This document shows positions 1 to 10,723 of a DNA stretch of 64,000 nt, piece after piece. Within the stretch, counting starts at the first letter, position 1; the number at the start of each line of letters is the position of its first letter. Source of the stretch: Blastomussa wellsi (Eukaryota; Cnidaria; Anthozoa; Scleractinia; Plerogyridae); assembly GCA_947652115.1 (NCBI GenBank), contig OX393564.1, positions 19,637,609-19,701,608 on the forward strand, given 5' to 3'. The notes below the pieces were generated by a model. That model was not told the origin of the DNA and ran no database searches. It saw nothing but the letters and a program-made list of their open reading frames with translations. Position numbers and translations under genes: made by a program.

Positions 1-1948
1 ACGCGGTTTGAAGTTCGTCATCGTTCAGCCCCGCATTTCCAACTATCGCCTTCAAGGATTTCTTGGCTACCTTAATCAGTGACTCAAACACTCCTCCGAA
101 GTGTGAACCTAGAGGTGGGTTCCAATTCCACTTTATTCCTTTGTTGGCACAATCATCCACGATTTTGTCCTTGTCAATTGACTGAATAAGTTCTTTCAGT
201 TCCCCATCAGCGCCCACGAAGTTAGTTCCATTGTCGCTTGTAACTTCGTCTGGTCTTCCTCTTGTGGCTACCATACGACTGAAAGCATTGAGGAAGTCTG
301 TGGTGCTCAGGGAATAAGCCATCTCTAAGTGTACTGCTCTGGTAGCAGAACATGTAAACAGGCACAAGTATCTCTTGGCAGATACTCTTCGTGTTATCTT
401 GGTGGTGAAAGGTCCAGCATAATCTACACAAGTTTTTGCAAACGCTCTCATCGTGGAGCCAAGTCTCGACTCCGGGAGGGGTGCCATAATCTGCACTGCT
501 GGCTTTACCCGCCTTCTTTCACACGTCTTGCACTCTCTGTCCCAACTCTTCACTTCCTGTCGACCATCTATGATCCAGTAACGGTGTCGCACTTGTGCCA
601 GTACGTGATTCACTCCAGCGTGGCGACAGCGAGTATGGACATCTGCTACAATAAGTCGAGTGATGTGATGTTTCTTGGGTAGAATCATAGGGTGGGCAGC
701 ATCATAAGGAAGTTCCGCTCTAGTAAGTCGCCCTCCTACTCGCAGCATGCCTGACTCATCGACTACTGGGGTCAGTGCTTGTAAATGGCTCTGTCTACTG
801 ACTTCTTTCCCACTCTTCAAATCTTGTATTTCCTTTGGGAATCTCTCAATCTGTGCTTGCTTAACCCAGAGTTTTCCAGCCCTATCCAATTCAGCTGGGG
901 TCAGTGTAGCTTCTGTGCAGACTTCAACTCCTAACGGTTTCTCTACTTTCTTCACCTTGTCTAGTAATTTTGCACCAAATCGTATGACCCATGCTGCGAC
1001 TCTCGTCAGTCTGGTCCAGCTAGAGTACCTCAACGGATCCATCCATGGCTGTGAAGCATCTGTTGCAAAGGTCATCTTTGGTTTTGCGATCTCAGCCAGA
1101 CAATCATTAGAACGGTCTTCCTGTTTGACGTGTTTCCTTTGAGGCCAAGCATCTTCCTCCTCATACAAGAACTCAGGCCCACTGAACCAACGATGATTCA
1201 TTGTCAGTTCCTTCGCATGCAATCCTCGCGTGGCATCATCAGCACAGTTCAAGTCCGTCGGGACATGACGCCACTGTCTGGGGTTTGATCCCTGATGAAT
1301 CTCTGATACCCTATTTGCAACAAAGGTTTTGTACCTCCTCGACTGACCCTGAATCCAACAAACAACATCTTCACTATCTGTCCACAACGTGCAATTCTCA
1401 AACGGAATCTGCAACAACTCTGCAACCTTTCTGGACAGTCTCAATCCCAACACTGCGCCCATGAGCTCTAACCTAGGGATACTTGTTGCTTTCGTAGGTG
1501 CGACTTTCGCTTTCGCTGCAACAAAACGCACAGTTACTTTCCCGTTCTCATACTGATGCCGTACATAACTGACTGCTGCATATGCCAATTGTGAAGCATC
1601 CGTCATCGTGTGAATTGATACATGAACAATGCTCATACCCGCTTTGCGGTAGCACCTTGGCACCTGGACCCCAGAGAGTTCTGGTAGCTGATTGAACCAC
1701 TCTTGACACTTCTTCCTTAACTCTGCTGGGAACTCATCATCCCAACCCAATCCAAGTAACCACGTTTCCTGCATAGCCATTCTAGCTCTGATCGTAAATG
1801 GTGCTAGCATTTGCAATGGGTCAAAAAGCGTTGCAAGTCTCTTAAGGAATCCCCGTTTTGTGTACTCAATGTCCTTTGGTGGATTCAGCTTAAAGGCAAA
1901 TGTGTCAGTTTCAGCATTCCACTGGACTCCTAAGGCTTTCATGCAAGG
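1..1948 (-). pseudogene. BEL/Pao RNase H and integrase, same frame after the stop, cut by the window edge
   Basis: Reading on in the same minus-strand frame past the TAA at 1949-1951 gives an open stretch to position 1. The RNase H part shows TDASQLAYAA, IPRLELMGAV and LWTDSEDVV. The integrase part shows paired histidines (KKHHITR, RCRHAG) and cysteines (CKTCERR) of the zinc-binding domain, then the catalytic core with DYAGPF, TSDNGTNF and a glutamate in GGVFESL. The single stop removes this half from any simple translation product, so it is called a pseudogene half, although readthrough cannot be excluded. Confidence 0.88.
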
Positions 1949-4900
1949 TTAGTCGGACTCCTCGATGTTAACATTGGCCACTCGATCTTCTAACGGAATA
2001 TCTTCCAGCACGTTAGGGCTGTTACTACACCATCGCCGTATCTTGAAGCCGGCTTTCCCAAGTAACTCAATTAGCTGGTCACGTGCCTTGACTGCTTCAT
2101 CATCCGTCTCTAGCGATGTCATGATGTCATCCATGTACATCTGCAAAAGTATAATAGCGGCTGCTAACGGGTACTCGTCTTTGTTATCTTCTGCATGTTG
2201 CCGAACCACGTACTGTGCAAGGTATGGTGAAGCACGGTCACCAAACATCAATCTCATTGCTTCGTAGACCTCGGGAGGCCTTGTGAGATCCAACCCTCTC
2301 CACAGGAACCGGTGGTATCGTCTGTCTTGCTTTGCCATAATGACTTGGGAAAACATCTCTGTCAAATCTGCCACCAGGGCTACTGGGTTTCTGCGAAAGC
2401 GCAGCAGTACATCAAAAACATCTTGTTGCAGCTTTGGTCCAGGCAACATGGTGTCATTAAGGCTTATTCCTCCATATCTTGCGGCTGAGTCATAAACTAT
2501 TCTTACTTTGGTAGTCTCCTTGTCTTCCCTCACAACAGGGAAATGGGGAAGGTACCAACTTGGCCCATCATCAACTTCTCCCGGCTCCAACTTCCTTATG
2601 TATCCCTTGGCTACATTCGACTCCATCACTTGGCAGTATTTTTCTGCGATGCCTGGCTTCCGTTGGAGGTGCTTTTCAAGAGAGTAGAGTCGGTCTTCGG
2701 CACTCTTTCTGTTGCAATACAGCGGTGGCTCATCATCAATCCAGGGAATCGCCACTTCGTATCGCTCATTAACATAACATCTTGACTGTGCCACCTTTCG
2801 TACAGCAAGCATCTCTTCTGCTGTCAAAAGCTTGTTTTGGTCTGTGATTCCTACCACCTCGTCATCCCACATCTTTCGCATCAGTTCATCGGCTCGCATT
2901 TCTGGGGTAAGGTTTGCGTGGAACGTGTAGGCGTGGTTTGCTGTCTGACACCCGTCTGCTTTTCCTGGAACATGTCCAACAATGGTCCATCCTAGCGGTG
3001 TCCTTACACCCACAGGCTCTCCTGGTTTCCCAACGCGGTGTTCAAGTGGTAGAAGGAGTTCTTCGTAATAGTCACTCCCGATGAGTAAGTCAACTTCTCC
3101 GTGTGAAACTGGCTTTAGGATCTCTAGATTACTAAGATGGCTTAAACTTCTGATACTGTGAGACCAATCTACCGCTTTCATCTCACAAATGTTTGGGGTA
3201 GTCCATAAGAAGACTTCTTTCACAGTGCCACCATCAATACTTTCAAGGTGCACAGTCACAGTTTTACTATCCGTAACAACTGAATTCGCTCCAAAGACTG
3301 ATACACGAAGTGATTTACGCTCCGCTTCCAGACCCAATATGTCTGCCATTTCTTCTTTAAGGTAGGACGACCCAGAACCTCCGTCAAGGAAAGCGTTCGC
3401 TCTAATCCTTACTCCATTTGCCCCTTCCAAGATTACTGGTACCATCTGTAGGGCTACCCTTCCAGGCGGTGGCACACTGACAGGCTTCTCGATCATTCCA
3501 CATGTTGCATAGGTTGCTGATGTTCCGGTTGTTGGTGGTTCTTCCACAGTAGCTTGCGGAGGCTGGAATGTCTCGGCCGACGGGTTTAAGTTCCGTGTTT
3601 CTGTAGCTACATGTAGCTGTGGGTGGTGCCTTTTCTCACATCCTTCCACTGGACAAGTCCCTTTCAGTGAACAACGTCCAATGCGGTGGCTCCTCTTAAG
3701 GCATCGGAAGCATAAGCCAAACTTCTTCGCCAATTCCCATCGATCATTCACCGCTGCCTTCTTCCAAGTTTCACACAGTGTAACCACGTGTTCTCCCTTG
3801 CAGATGAGACATTCTATTTTCGCCCCTGAAGTTGTGAATGTGTTGTTAGGAGGGTCTTTCCGTTTTTTCAACCACTTTGATCTGTTTGAATTTGGTTTGG
3901 ACTTCCCATCATCCTGTTTAGTGTCTTCTGTGTTGGGACAACCAACTGCCATCTCTTTAACTTGGACTTCTGTTTCCAACCACTTGTCCAAATCTGTGAG
4001 GTCGACTTCCTTTGGCTGCAGCTCAAGCTTTTTCCTGCTCCACCTTTCAGAAACTGCTGTAGGTAGTTTTCTCATAACCTGCTCCATGTTGGCTGCTGCT
4101 TTTAAGTCTGCCCCATGACCATAAGTCTTCAATGTCCTCAAGATGCTGTGTAAGTTGTCAACAAATGACCTCAGACCTGAAGTGTTCTCATCTTTGAGTG
4201 CTGGCATTTCCAGAAGCTTGTTAATTAAGGCCTTCGAGATGAGTGCTGGATTTCCGAACCGATTGTTCAACTCCTTAATGGCCTCATCATACATTGTCCC
4301 ATCAAAGAACATTCCAGCGATGGCTTTCTCTGCTGTTCCCTTAACTGACGCTTTAAGATAGACCATCTTCTGTGTTTTGGAAAGTCGTTGGTCATGTACC
4401 AGTGCTTTGAACATTCCATACCAGTTTGGCCAATCACAGGGATCTCCATGAAATACAGGTAAGTTAAGCTTGGGAAGAGAGGACACCAATGCTGACCTTG
4501 TGAGACGTGGAGTCGTCAAGTCCACAACCATTTCTTTCAATTCGTCTGATCCTTCTTTGGGGTCTACATTAGTTAGCCACTCCTTAACTTTCTGTGTGGT
4601 AAGCTTGGTATCCTTTTTAGGGGGGTCTTCTTTTTTGATTTGAAGTGTTGGCTTAACTCTTGATTTGTCTGACTTTTCTGCTACTGAGGTATTATCTTCA
4701 AAATCTTTCAAACGTTCCTCAATATCATCTGCATCAATCTCTTCCTTTAGAAGCAGTGCTTCTTTTTCTTTCCTATCAGCTTCCTGTTCTGCTTCTTTGA
4801 TTGTCAATTGTGCATCAAGTTGGGCTTTTTGGGCTGCAATTTTAGCCTCTAACAGAGCTTTCTCCTTAAGCTGCTCTACTTTCAACTTAGCTAGATCAGC

Positions 4901-5482
4901 CTCCCTTGCAGCTGCCTTTACACGTTCTCTGGATAATGACGAAGTTATCCTGCTTAGCTTGCAACTTTTTGCTTTGCTACTCTTATGACCACCACTAATG
5001 ACTGAAGCGATTTCGCTTTGATCTATCGGCTTAGATTTGCTGGCTACACTTGGAGCACTTAACTCAGATCCACCACAAACTATTTTGTCTTCCTGATACT
5101 CAACCGCTCTACAAATAAGTTCTTCTACAACTGCTTGGGATTCTAATATCCATGTCTCGGCATCGTGCAGTTCTTCGTCATTACTGCACAAAGCTTGAAA
5201 TTCTTTATGGTTCTCTATCAACTGATCCCATGCTCTATTGAGTTGAGTAAGTGCAAGTTCAATTAACTTACGGTTTTTCCGTTCCTTCATGTACTCCTCT
5301 ATGCTGTTTACCTTCTTCGTCAGGTTGGTTTTCATCGACTTTCGCCTGTTTTTTATCGTTTGGAGCTTGTCCTGACCGGGAACGTCGGCGTAGTCGCTCA
5401 AATAGCTTGGCAGGCTCCGTTCACGTGTGCTTCGCTCCTCTGCAGCTGATATTTCCACAGGTTTCGTCGAATTCTCCGCCAT
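1949..5482 (-). CDS. BEL/Pao gag-protease-reverse transcriptase polyprotein (ends at a premature stop)
   Basis: This 1177-residue frame starts at a methionine just downstream of the putative LTR. Residues 1-330 are charged and largely helical or coiled-coil. Residues about 335-500 match the Pao-type gag core (DUF1759, with a PVFHGDPCDWP stretch). Residues about 560-650 hold zinc-knuckle cysteines (CLIC, CFRC, CPVEGC). The aspartic protease motif FLDGGSGSSYL has its aspartate at residue 700. The reverse transcriptase follows and contains YMDD at residues 1116-1119 (2126-2137). The frame stops at 1949-1951 shortly after the RT palm, exactly where the polyprotein should continue into RNase H. 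Domain order and motifs are seen directly; the family is assigned from established BEL/Pao architecture. Confidence 0.92.
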   Translation of the reverse strand: MAENSTKPVEISAAEERSTRERSLPSYLSDYADVPGQDKLQTIKNRRKSMKTNLTKKVNSIEEYMKERKNRKLIELALTQLNRAWDQLIENHKEFQALCSNDEELHDAETWILESQAVVEELICRAVEYQEDKIVCGGSELSAPSVASKSKPIDQSEIASVISGGHKSSKAKSCKLSRITSSLSRERVKAAAREADLAKLKVEQLKEKALLEAKIAAQKAQLDAQLTIKEAEQEADRKEKEALLLKEEIDADDIEERLKDFEDNTSVAEKSDKSRVKPTLQIKKEDPPKKDTKLTTQKVKEWLTNVDPKEGSDELKEMVVDLTTPRLTRSALVSSLPKLNLPVFHGDPCDWPNWYGMFKALVHDQRLSKTQKMVYLKASVKGTAEKAIAGMFFDGTMYDEAIKELNNRFGNPALISKALINKLLEMPALKDENTSGLRSFVDNLHSILRTLKTYGHGADLKAAANMEQVMRKLPTAVSERWSRKKLELQPKEVDLTDLDKWLETEVQVKEMAVGCPNTEDTKQDDGKSKPNSNRSKWLKKRKDPPNNTFTTSGAKIECLICKGEHVVTLCETWKKAAVNDRWELAKKFGLCFRCLKRSHRIGRCSLKGTCPVEGCEKRHHPQLHVATETRNLNPSAETFQPPQATVEEPPTTGTSATYATCGMIEKPVSVPPPGRVALQMVPVILEGANGVRIRANAFLDGGSGSSYLKEEMADILGLEAERKSLRVSVFGANSVVTDSKTVTVHLESIDGGTVKEVFLWTTPNICEMKAVDWSHSIRSLSHLSNLEILKPVSHGEVDLLIGSDYYEELLLPLEHRVGKPGEPVGVRTPLGWTIVGHVPGKADGCQTANHAYTFHANLTPEMRADELMRKMWDDEVVGITDQNKLLTAEEMLAVRKVAQSRCYVNERYEVAIPWIDDEPPLYCNRKSAEDRLYSLEKHLQRKPGIAEKYCQVMESNVAKGYIRKLEPGEVDDGPSWYLPHFPVVREDKETTKVRIVYDSAARYGGISLNDTMLPGPKLQQDVFDVLLRFRRNPVALVADLTEMFSQVIMAKQDRRYHRFLWRGLDLTRPPEVYEAMRLMFGDRASPYLAQYVVRQHAEDNKDEYPLAAAIILLQMYMDDIMTSLETDDEAVKARDQLIELLGKAGFKIRRWCSNSPNVLEDIPLEDRVANVNIEESD

Positions 5483-5554
5483 GTTTCGGTTCTACGCTTC
5501 TATAAATCCACCGCCGATTCTATTCTCTTCAATCCGGCGCTCGAAGGACCACTA

Positions 5555-5705
5555 TGGATATTCTTTCGGTTTGGGAAAAAACGCAGAAATCAAAACACAG
5601 CCATTCCATGTGCTTTTCGTTTTACTCTCTCTTCTCGACCATTCAATAATACTCTTTTACAAGTCTCCAATCCCCGCGCGGCTACGCGCCTGGGGCTTTC
5701 CAACA
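5555..5705 (-). repeat. Putative 5' LTR of the BEL/Pao element
   Basis: On the minus strand this stretch begins TGTTGGAAAG and ends in CA. It is followed by a leader containing TGGTCCTTCGAGC, which looks like a primer-binding region, 72 bases before the start codon at 5482. The partner LTR is outside the window, so the ends cannot be confirmed. Confidence 0.4.
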
Positions 5706-5774
5706 GTCACGACAGTAACGCTTCTACAAACAAGTCCGAGAATGTCAATAATCAGTTAAATCGTCTCTCCATAT

Positions 5775-5870
5775 TTGGTATTTGGAATGTTCCCTTATAG
5801 TGTCCACAATTAGCTAATATCTAGCTAAACACCCTGACACTTAAATAAAGTTCATTCATTCATTTATTCA
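5775..5870 (+). repeat. Non-LTR retrotransposon 3' tail with (ATTC)n
   Basis: The stretch ends with an AATAAAG signal and an imperfect ATTC tetranucleotide run, the usual look of a LINE 3' end. It separates the BEL element from duplication copy A. No coding part of the LINE is visible. Confidence 0.5.
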
Positions 5871-5997
5871 TTCCTTACAACAAAATTCTAGAACTTTGAG
5901 AGACAATGATAACAAACGGCGTTTCAAAAGTAACCATTCATGGTACCGGCAAACAAAGTGCAGTGTCAATTGCTTATAGTCCCGTTTTGTCCTGTAG

Positions 5998-6328
5998 ATG
6001 CGTTATCATCGAACCGGGTCCCGTTAACACACCATTGCAAGACGCTGTATTTGCCACAAACGTGGACACCACAACTGCTGACCAGAAAACTCATCTCATC
6101 AAGGATAGAGTGTTACAAAGGTTTCGTCAGTACTGCTCTCAACCAGGGAAGGTCCTAAGTGCGGAACAAATAGCAGAGGTTGTAAAGGAAATAATTCTGA
6201 GTGAAAACCCAAACTTCCGGTACCAAACAAACAAAGAATACTGCGCTGATGAGATCGCGGCCAAACTAGCAGATATAAATGGAAATAAGTCTGTCGATTT
6301 GGTCACCAAAAGATTCTGTGCTGAGTAA
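5998..6328 (+). CDS. SDR (RDH8/HSD17B1-like) terminal exon, copy A; other exons not in window
   Basis: The exon follows a polypyrimidine tract and CTGTAG acceptor at 5991-5997 and ends at TAA 6326-6328. It has the same length (331 bases) and phase as exon 3 of the complete SDR gene at 21688-22018. It encodes CVIIEPGPVNTPLQD, the EPGPV segment common in RDH8 and HSD17B1-like proteins, then a helical C-terminus ending KRFCAE. There is no frameshift or stop, so it may belong to a live gene whose exons 1 and 2 lie left of the BEL insertion. If those exons are missing it is a relic. An AATAAA signal at 6461-6466 follows it. Confidence 0.75.
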
Positions 6329-6460
6329 TGCGTGATGTACTCTTGCCAGCTTGAGTGTTTTCAATCCTTCCCCACTGATTTGAAATACGTTTTTTTTTAT
6401 TTTTGTTCTGAGAATTTGTTTATCAAATAGTCGCGAGTTTTTGCTGTAGATTAATGGTTT

Positions 6461-6466
6461 AATAAA
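6461..6466 (+). terminator. Polyadenylation signal AATAAA, SDR copy A
   Basis: AATAAA lies 132 bases after the stop codon, at the matching place to the signal at 22153-22158 of copy B. Confidence 0.55.
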
Positions 6467-7885
6467 GAATTTAAAAAATTTAAAGAAAGATCTGTCGGGC
6501 CATACTTTCTTTGGATGTTTTCCATTGAACTAAAAAATTGCGAAATTGTTCGCCAAACAGTCCGATGAACAGACTAACAAAGGAATTAGGGAGAAAGCGA
6601 CGATGTGAAAAATACTGGGCACTAGAGATGGTGCACTCTTCGGACACTCTTCCCTTGTGTTGTGGTCTGAAATTATTGGGTCTGGTACCACTTGAGCGCA
6701 AATCTCGCTCTGCTTAGCGAGAATACATCCCTCCGACTGCCAGCTTATTTCGATGAAATATCTTTTTTTTAAAAAGTACAACTTTTTTCCTTTAAAGTTT
6801 TCATTAATAATGTCAAAATGTTGGATCAGACGGAGTAATGACGTTTTTTCGTATCATTTGCATGAACTACCTGTTTAAATTAACTATAGTTTTTAGCAGC
6901 TCAGTTTTGATCACATTCAAAGTGGTTAAACAGTGCGGCGATAAATTTTAATTTTTAAAATCTCCTTTTGCTTTGGACCCAAATTTGAACGGATTTTAAT
7001 TCCGTCATCAAGCGTTCTGTTCCTTAGAAAATAAGGACTGAGTCTGTTTAGCTCAGCTAAGCCAAAATACTTGAGGGTTTGTGATATCAAAGCAAAACCT
7101 AATTTGGTAGTGCTGCTGTGGATTGTGTTTCCTGGTGAAGACAAAATCTGGAGACGAAATTGAATCAACCATGCATTTGCGTTCCATTTTGAATATTTTT
7201 TGATTAAAAAAGTCGTTTGTCCACTTCATTCTGTCTATCACAGACGTTTCAATTTTAGAGAAAATAGTGAGTAATTCAAAACTTTCTTTTTGATTCATTC
7301 TAACTGACGTAATTACAACTACTATTGCATCGTCCGTTTGAATACATTTCTACAAAAAACTAATTTTAACATATTTGTGTTTGAAAATGTTACGTCCTGA
7401 CGTGCGAAGTCATTTTTGTTGTAAAGTCGTATCCTTCCTTCTGTTAAAATAAACAACAATAAAAAGGAATTTTCCCCAAATATTTTTGGTGCAAACTGTA
7501 TAAAACCCTGAAAAAAATAAAGTCAGTAAAATCAATGCAAATTTAAAAAGGAACAATAAAAAATCTTTAAGGCTTCCGCTTTCAATAACAGGACTACAGG
7601 ATATTGCTTAGAATAACGTTTTCGAGATAAATATCACATGTTCAAGCCATGAATCTAAATATAATAAAACCGACCAAGGGGTCTTTCGTTTAATAAATGT
7701 TGTTTACATCAGCGCAATTGAAGTCTGATTGAATATCGTATCATTTTGAGATCTTCGGAAAAACTTGTGCAAACACAAGTCTGCTTCAAAGAAACGAAGT
7801 AATAAGAAGTTCGTTTTGATAAGCGTTTTCTCAAGTACTTAAAATACAGAGATTGTAATTTTCCTTGCACAAGTACCACATAAAG
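6467..7885. other. Duplicated spacer between the SDR exon and collagen-like exon 1
   Basis: No convincing exon is visible. The spacer is conserved in copy B (22159-23528), and should hold the promoter of the collagen-like gene, but no clear TATA box stands out near exon 1. Confidence 0.6.
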
Positions 7886-7975
7886 ATGGTGAGTTTACAG
7901 CATATATCGTTAAGGTTTCTTCTCTTAACAGTGTTTAGCACTTTGTTATTCAGAAGCTCTAGTCCTAACCAGGTG
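7886..7975 (+). pseudogene. Orphan first exon of a collagen-like gene, copy A
   Basis: ATG at 7886 starts a 30-codon hydrophobic exon (MVSLQHISLRF, then a leucine-rich core) ending in CAG followed by the donor GTGAGT. It matches exon 1 of the complete gene at 23529-23615 but has one extra leucine codon. None of the downstream collagen exons follow: within 400 bases the locus turns into a GPCR fragment and a Gypsy gag. It is therefore most likely a stranded exon, although it could still be spliced to an exon not recognised here. Confidence 0.7.
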
Positions 7976-8110
7976 AGTTATTTCGTTTTGTAAAATCAAC
8001 TTTTAAATATATTAGGACTAAAACGTCAAATGCGTTTTATGCATCATTCATAGAAACAGCCCCAAACTAGGATAAGAGTTAAATATTTAAAACATAAGCT
8101 AGACAAAAAA

Positions 8111-8357
8111 TCAGGCAGCCTTTCCAGTGGAAAATTGAGCATAACACTGTGGGAATTCAGAATGAAAACAACCCAACATAATTTCAAAATGTGCAATCTG
8201 CATTATTTCTCCAAGACGGCAACAGTAGATAAAAGGATTCACAGCGGAATTCATGAATACTATCGTGCTTGTCGATTTCCATGCTATAGCACTATCGGCC
8301 CTCTTCCATGATGCCGACTCAATATTGTCTTTGTGAGGGTCTGTACCCATAATCCCC
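8111..8357 (-). pseudogene. Rhodopsin-type GPCR fragment (TM7 and C-tail), antisense in collagen copy A intron
   Basis: The minus strand reads KSTSTIVFMNSAVNPFIYC, a transmembrane helix 7 with the NPxxY motif (NPFIY), then CRLGEIM and a short tail ending FSTGKAA. Helices 1 to 6 are absent. The fragment is cut at about 8358, where a retroelement seems to begin. A shorter piece of the same tail lies at 23757-23850 in copy B. Confidence 0.6.
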
Positions 8358-9386
8358 TGAGAGTATTGTACTCCTACAGGCCGCGTGGCATGGGTAATAA
8401 AGAGGAAAGCACATGGTCGAAATGTTGACTATTTATTGACTTTTAGCTCGCTGTTTTGCCCGTTGTAAAGCCTTTATCGGCGAGCGAGTTACAAAATTGG
8501 TGTTTCCGGCAGGGCTATTCAGCCGATAGAAGGGAAGAAGATCGTGGATTTCCACGGGAACGTCGAAACATAACCTCGTGTTTTCTGCAAAGCAGTTGAT
8601 CAAGGAAGCTGAGAGTAAAGTAGATAGTGCTAAAGTCAAGCAGGAGTCAAATTCACAACCAGGTGATGGCAAGTCGTCCTCCCAACATTCTCTTATTGAA
8701 CCCACGAGTGTACTAAGACGTCAGACCCAGACCAAAAGGATAAGTTAAATTACAGTTCATTACGGAAACAAATTGACACAGGTGTGGAACAAAAGTACAA
8801 AGAGCATGAGATTGTGGATGGAGTAATTCGTGCTATCAGTCCTGGGTTAGCTTCAAGAAGTTATCTGGAATCGTTCAAGGATCTTCCTCTTGACCGTCTA
8901 AAGAAGATCCTTCGTATTCATTATGGGGTTAAAAATACTACAGAATTGTACCAGAACTTAGCATCTATCTGCCAAAGTGGAAAAGAAACACCGCAGGCAT
9001 TCCTAATGCGAGCCCTTGACTTAAGACAGAAGATACTCTTTGCAAGCCAGGAAGGGGAAGATTCATTGAAGTATGATGCTGATCACATCCAACAGCTCTT
9101 TCGTAGAACCCTGGAGACAGGCCTACAAGATGAGAGTATTAGGACCAAGCTTCGCCCGCACTTAAGTAATCCGCTGATTGAAGATGAAGTATTAATTCAT
9201 CAGCTAAATGTTGCAGTCTCATCTGAGGAAGAGAGGATCAAGAAACTGAAGAGCCAATCGCAAGTCAAATCTCCCGTGGTGTCCCAGATTGCTGAGGAAT
9301 CAGCAGAATCACCTGACATACCTGTTGGCAAAGTACCTGCTCCAGGACATGACTGGAAGGCAATAAGGAGGGCAATAAATGCGTAG
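8358..9386 (+). mobile_element. Gypsy-type LTR retroelement fragment: putative LTR, leader and gag
   Basis: A TG...CA stretch at about 8358-8493 could be an LTR; it is followed by a leader (TTGGTGTTTCCGGCAGGG) and gag. No protease, reverse transcriptase or second LTR follows, so this is the 5' end only. The LTR limits are a guess because there is no partner copy. Confidence 0.5.
8784..9386 (+). CDS. Retroelement gag-like protein, open 200 residues
   Basis: The frame is open from 8784 to TAG at 9384-9386. It encodes a helical capsid-like region (VIRAISPGLASRSYLESFKD, LKKILRIHYGV, then a segment around ETPQAFLMRALDLRQKI). Capsid-like helices of this kind occur in Ty3/Gypsy gag and in PNMA-type domesticated gags. 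There is no zinc knuckle before the stop. Upstream, 8590-8783 also reads as charged gag N-terminus after small frame changes. It could be a decayed retroelement piece or, less likely, a domesticated gag. Confidence 0.55.
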   Translation: MEQKYKEHEIVDGVIRAISPGLASRSYLESFKDLPLDRLKKILRIHYGVKNTTELYQNLASICQSGKETPQAFLMRALDLRQKILFASQEGEDSLKYDADHIQQLFRRTLETGLQDESIRTKLRPHLSNPLIEDEVLIHQLNVAVSSEEERIKKLKSQSQVKSPVVSQIAEESAESPDIPVGKVPAPGHDWKAIRRAINA

Positions 9387-10546
9387 AATCGTGCATAATT
9401 ATGCGTGTTTAACCATTTGAAACGTCATGTTTCATATCCGGATGCATAATATTTATTTCACGTATGGCTTCATTTTGAAAGCTAATTTTAGGTCCAACAT
9501 CTATCACTAAGCATACTTTTTGTGTACCAGTTCATCCGCCATGGAATGTTGCGATGTGTGCTATATCAAATTTGGAAATCATTTTGCCAGAACTGTTTGC
9601 TTAACCCTATAAATGAAAATTCCTACAAGAAAGAACCTTAAAACTTTATTCCCTTTGATAGAGTGGAAGGTACAAATATCAATATCACGAGGATCCTATC
9701 AACCATTCTTTCAATCATGACACCAGGTTATTTAAACTTTAATTCTAATATATTCAAAAGCTCTTTTCATGAGGTCCCATACATTATATAGAAGGTGTAT
9801 GAGCTTTGTACATTTGATCATCATCAGGTTCTCTTGCAACAATAACAAAGTAGCTCTGAAACGAATGGGACGTCAAGAAAGTTTAGCCTACATGTTTCAA
9901 ATTTGTCAAATACAATCCACCTGAATCTTCCTCATTCGAAGCCATCATTGTTATGTTTTTATTGGTATCACCTCCAAATAAATTTAAGGTGGCTCAAAAC
10001 TGTTTCCAGCACTTTCAAAGACTTAGAATTTGATGGGTCATTATAACCACTCTTTATCAGTTGATGCTACAATCATGGTACCAAAAAACTGCACAATCAT
10101 TTGTGAACACGTTGCTATCATTTTCGTGACATAATAGGTTACCATAGAAACAATATGACCTGCTAAAAACATCCTTAATTTTAGCTTTAACTGCTAATAA
10201 CTCAAAAACGAGCTCAGTTACCCCCATTTTTTATTGTCGAATTTTGATAACCCGTATGGCCCCCAAAATATAGCAACATGCAATAATTTTTGTATTTAGG
10301 CGATTTTGTGACGTCCGCTTACAGTATGTTTCAGTTATTAGTCACTTCAACGCATGTAGGGCAACTGTCAAAGGAAACTCTATTGTTTTCTTGATATATT
10401 CAAGGTTTTAAAAATAAAATTTCCCCAAGGTTATTTACCTGGGGAAAAATCCGGTCTGATTACGTCTCTTGCAGATCTTGCAGATCTTGGGACCGTACGA
10501 CGTTTCAGATCCGATGCTGTACATTTCCACCTAGCATGGCCTTGCC
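9387..10546. other. Non-coding, dispersed-repeat-like sequence
   Basis: No exon or domain is visible. The stretch from about 9980 (GGTGGCTCAAAACTG) onward has the look of an interspersed repeat, but no second copy is in this window. Confidence 0.4.
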
Positions 10547-10723
10547 CATAGGCCACTTCAGAAAATACCATAATACTCTTTGTTTGTCCCCAAAATTTTG
10601 CATAAGCATTGTTTTTGGTTTCTCTTGGGACCATTGTAAGTCCCACGAGAAACTGGAAACAATGCTTGTGCAAAATTTTGGGGACAAACAAAGAGTTTTA
10701 TGGTATTTTCGAAGTGGCCTATG
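10547..10723. mobile_element. Foldback MITE, 177 bp
   Basis: CATAGGCCACTTC at the left and GAAGTGGCCTATG at the right are perfect inverted ends. Both arms contain CTCTTTGTTTGTCCCC or its complement and can pair along about 80 bases, with a short loop near 10635. No transposase is present. Confidence 0.75.

Larger units (their letters stand above)
1..5705 (-). mobile_element. BEL/Pao LTR retrotransposon, truncated by the left window edge
   Basis: One long reading frame on the minus strand runs from the start codon at 5482 to the window edge and reads gag, aspartic protease, reverse transcriptase, RNase H and integrase in the order typical of BEL/Pao elements. The frame is interrupted only by one TAA at 1949-1951. 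I followed the frame through 1-1948 and saw no other stop or shift. The 3' LTR must lie left of the window. A probable 5' LTR lies at 5555-5705, just upstream of the leader. The element sits against a LINE 3' tail and the start of duplication copy A, so it probably landed in intron 2 of the left SDR gene. The near-intact frame suggests a fairly recent insertion. Confidence 0.93.
5871..8194 (+). repeat. Segmental duplication copy A (SDR last exon to collagen-like exon 1)
   Basis: Aligning by eye with 21176-23840 shows high identity from TCCTTACAACAAAATTCTAG through the SDR exon, its 3' untranslated region, about 1.5 kb of spacer, the collagen-like exon 1 and the start of its intron, up to CAAAATGTGC. 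Differences are scattered substitutions and short indels. Copy B carries an extra LINE fragment (21214-21585). The gene order and orientation are the same in both copies. Confidence 0.93.

Noticed and set aside
329..1464. Plus-strand ORFs at 329-682, 747-1142 and 1201-1464
   Set aside because: They are shadows of the integrase and RNase H frame on the minus strand.
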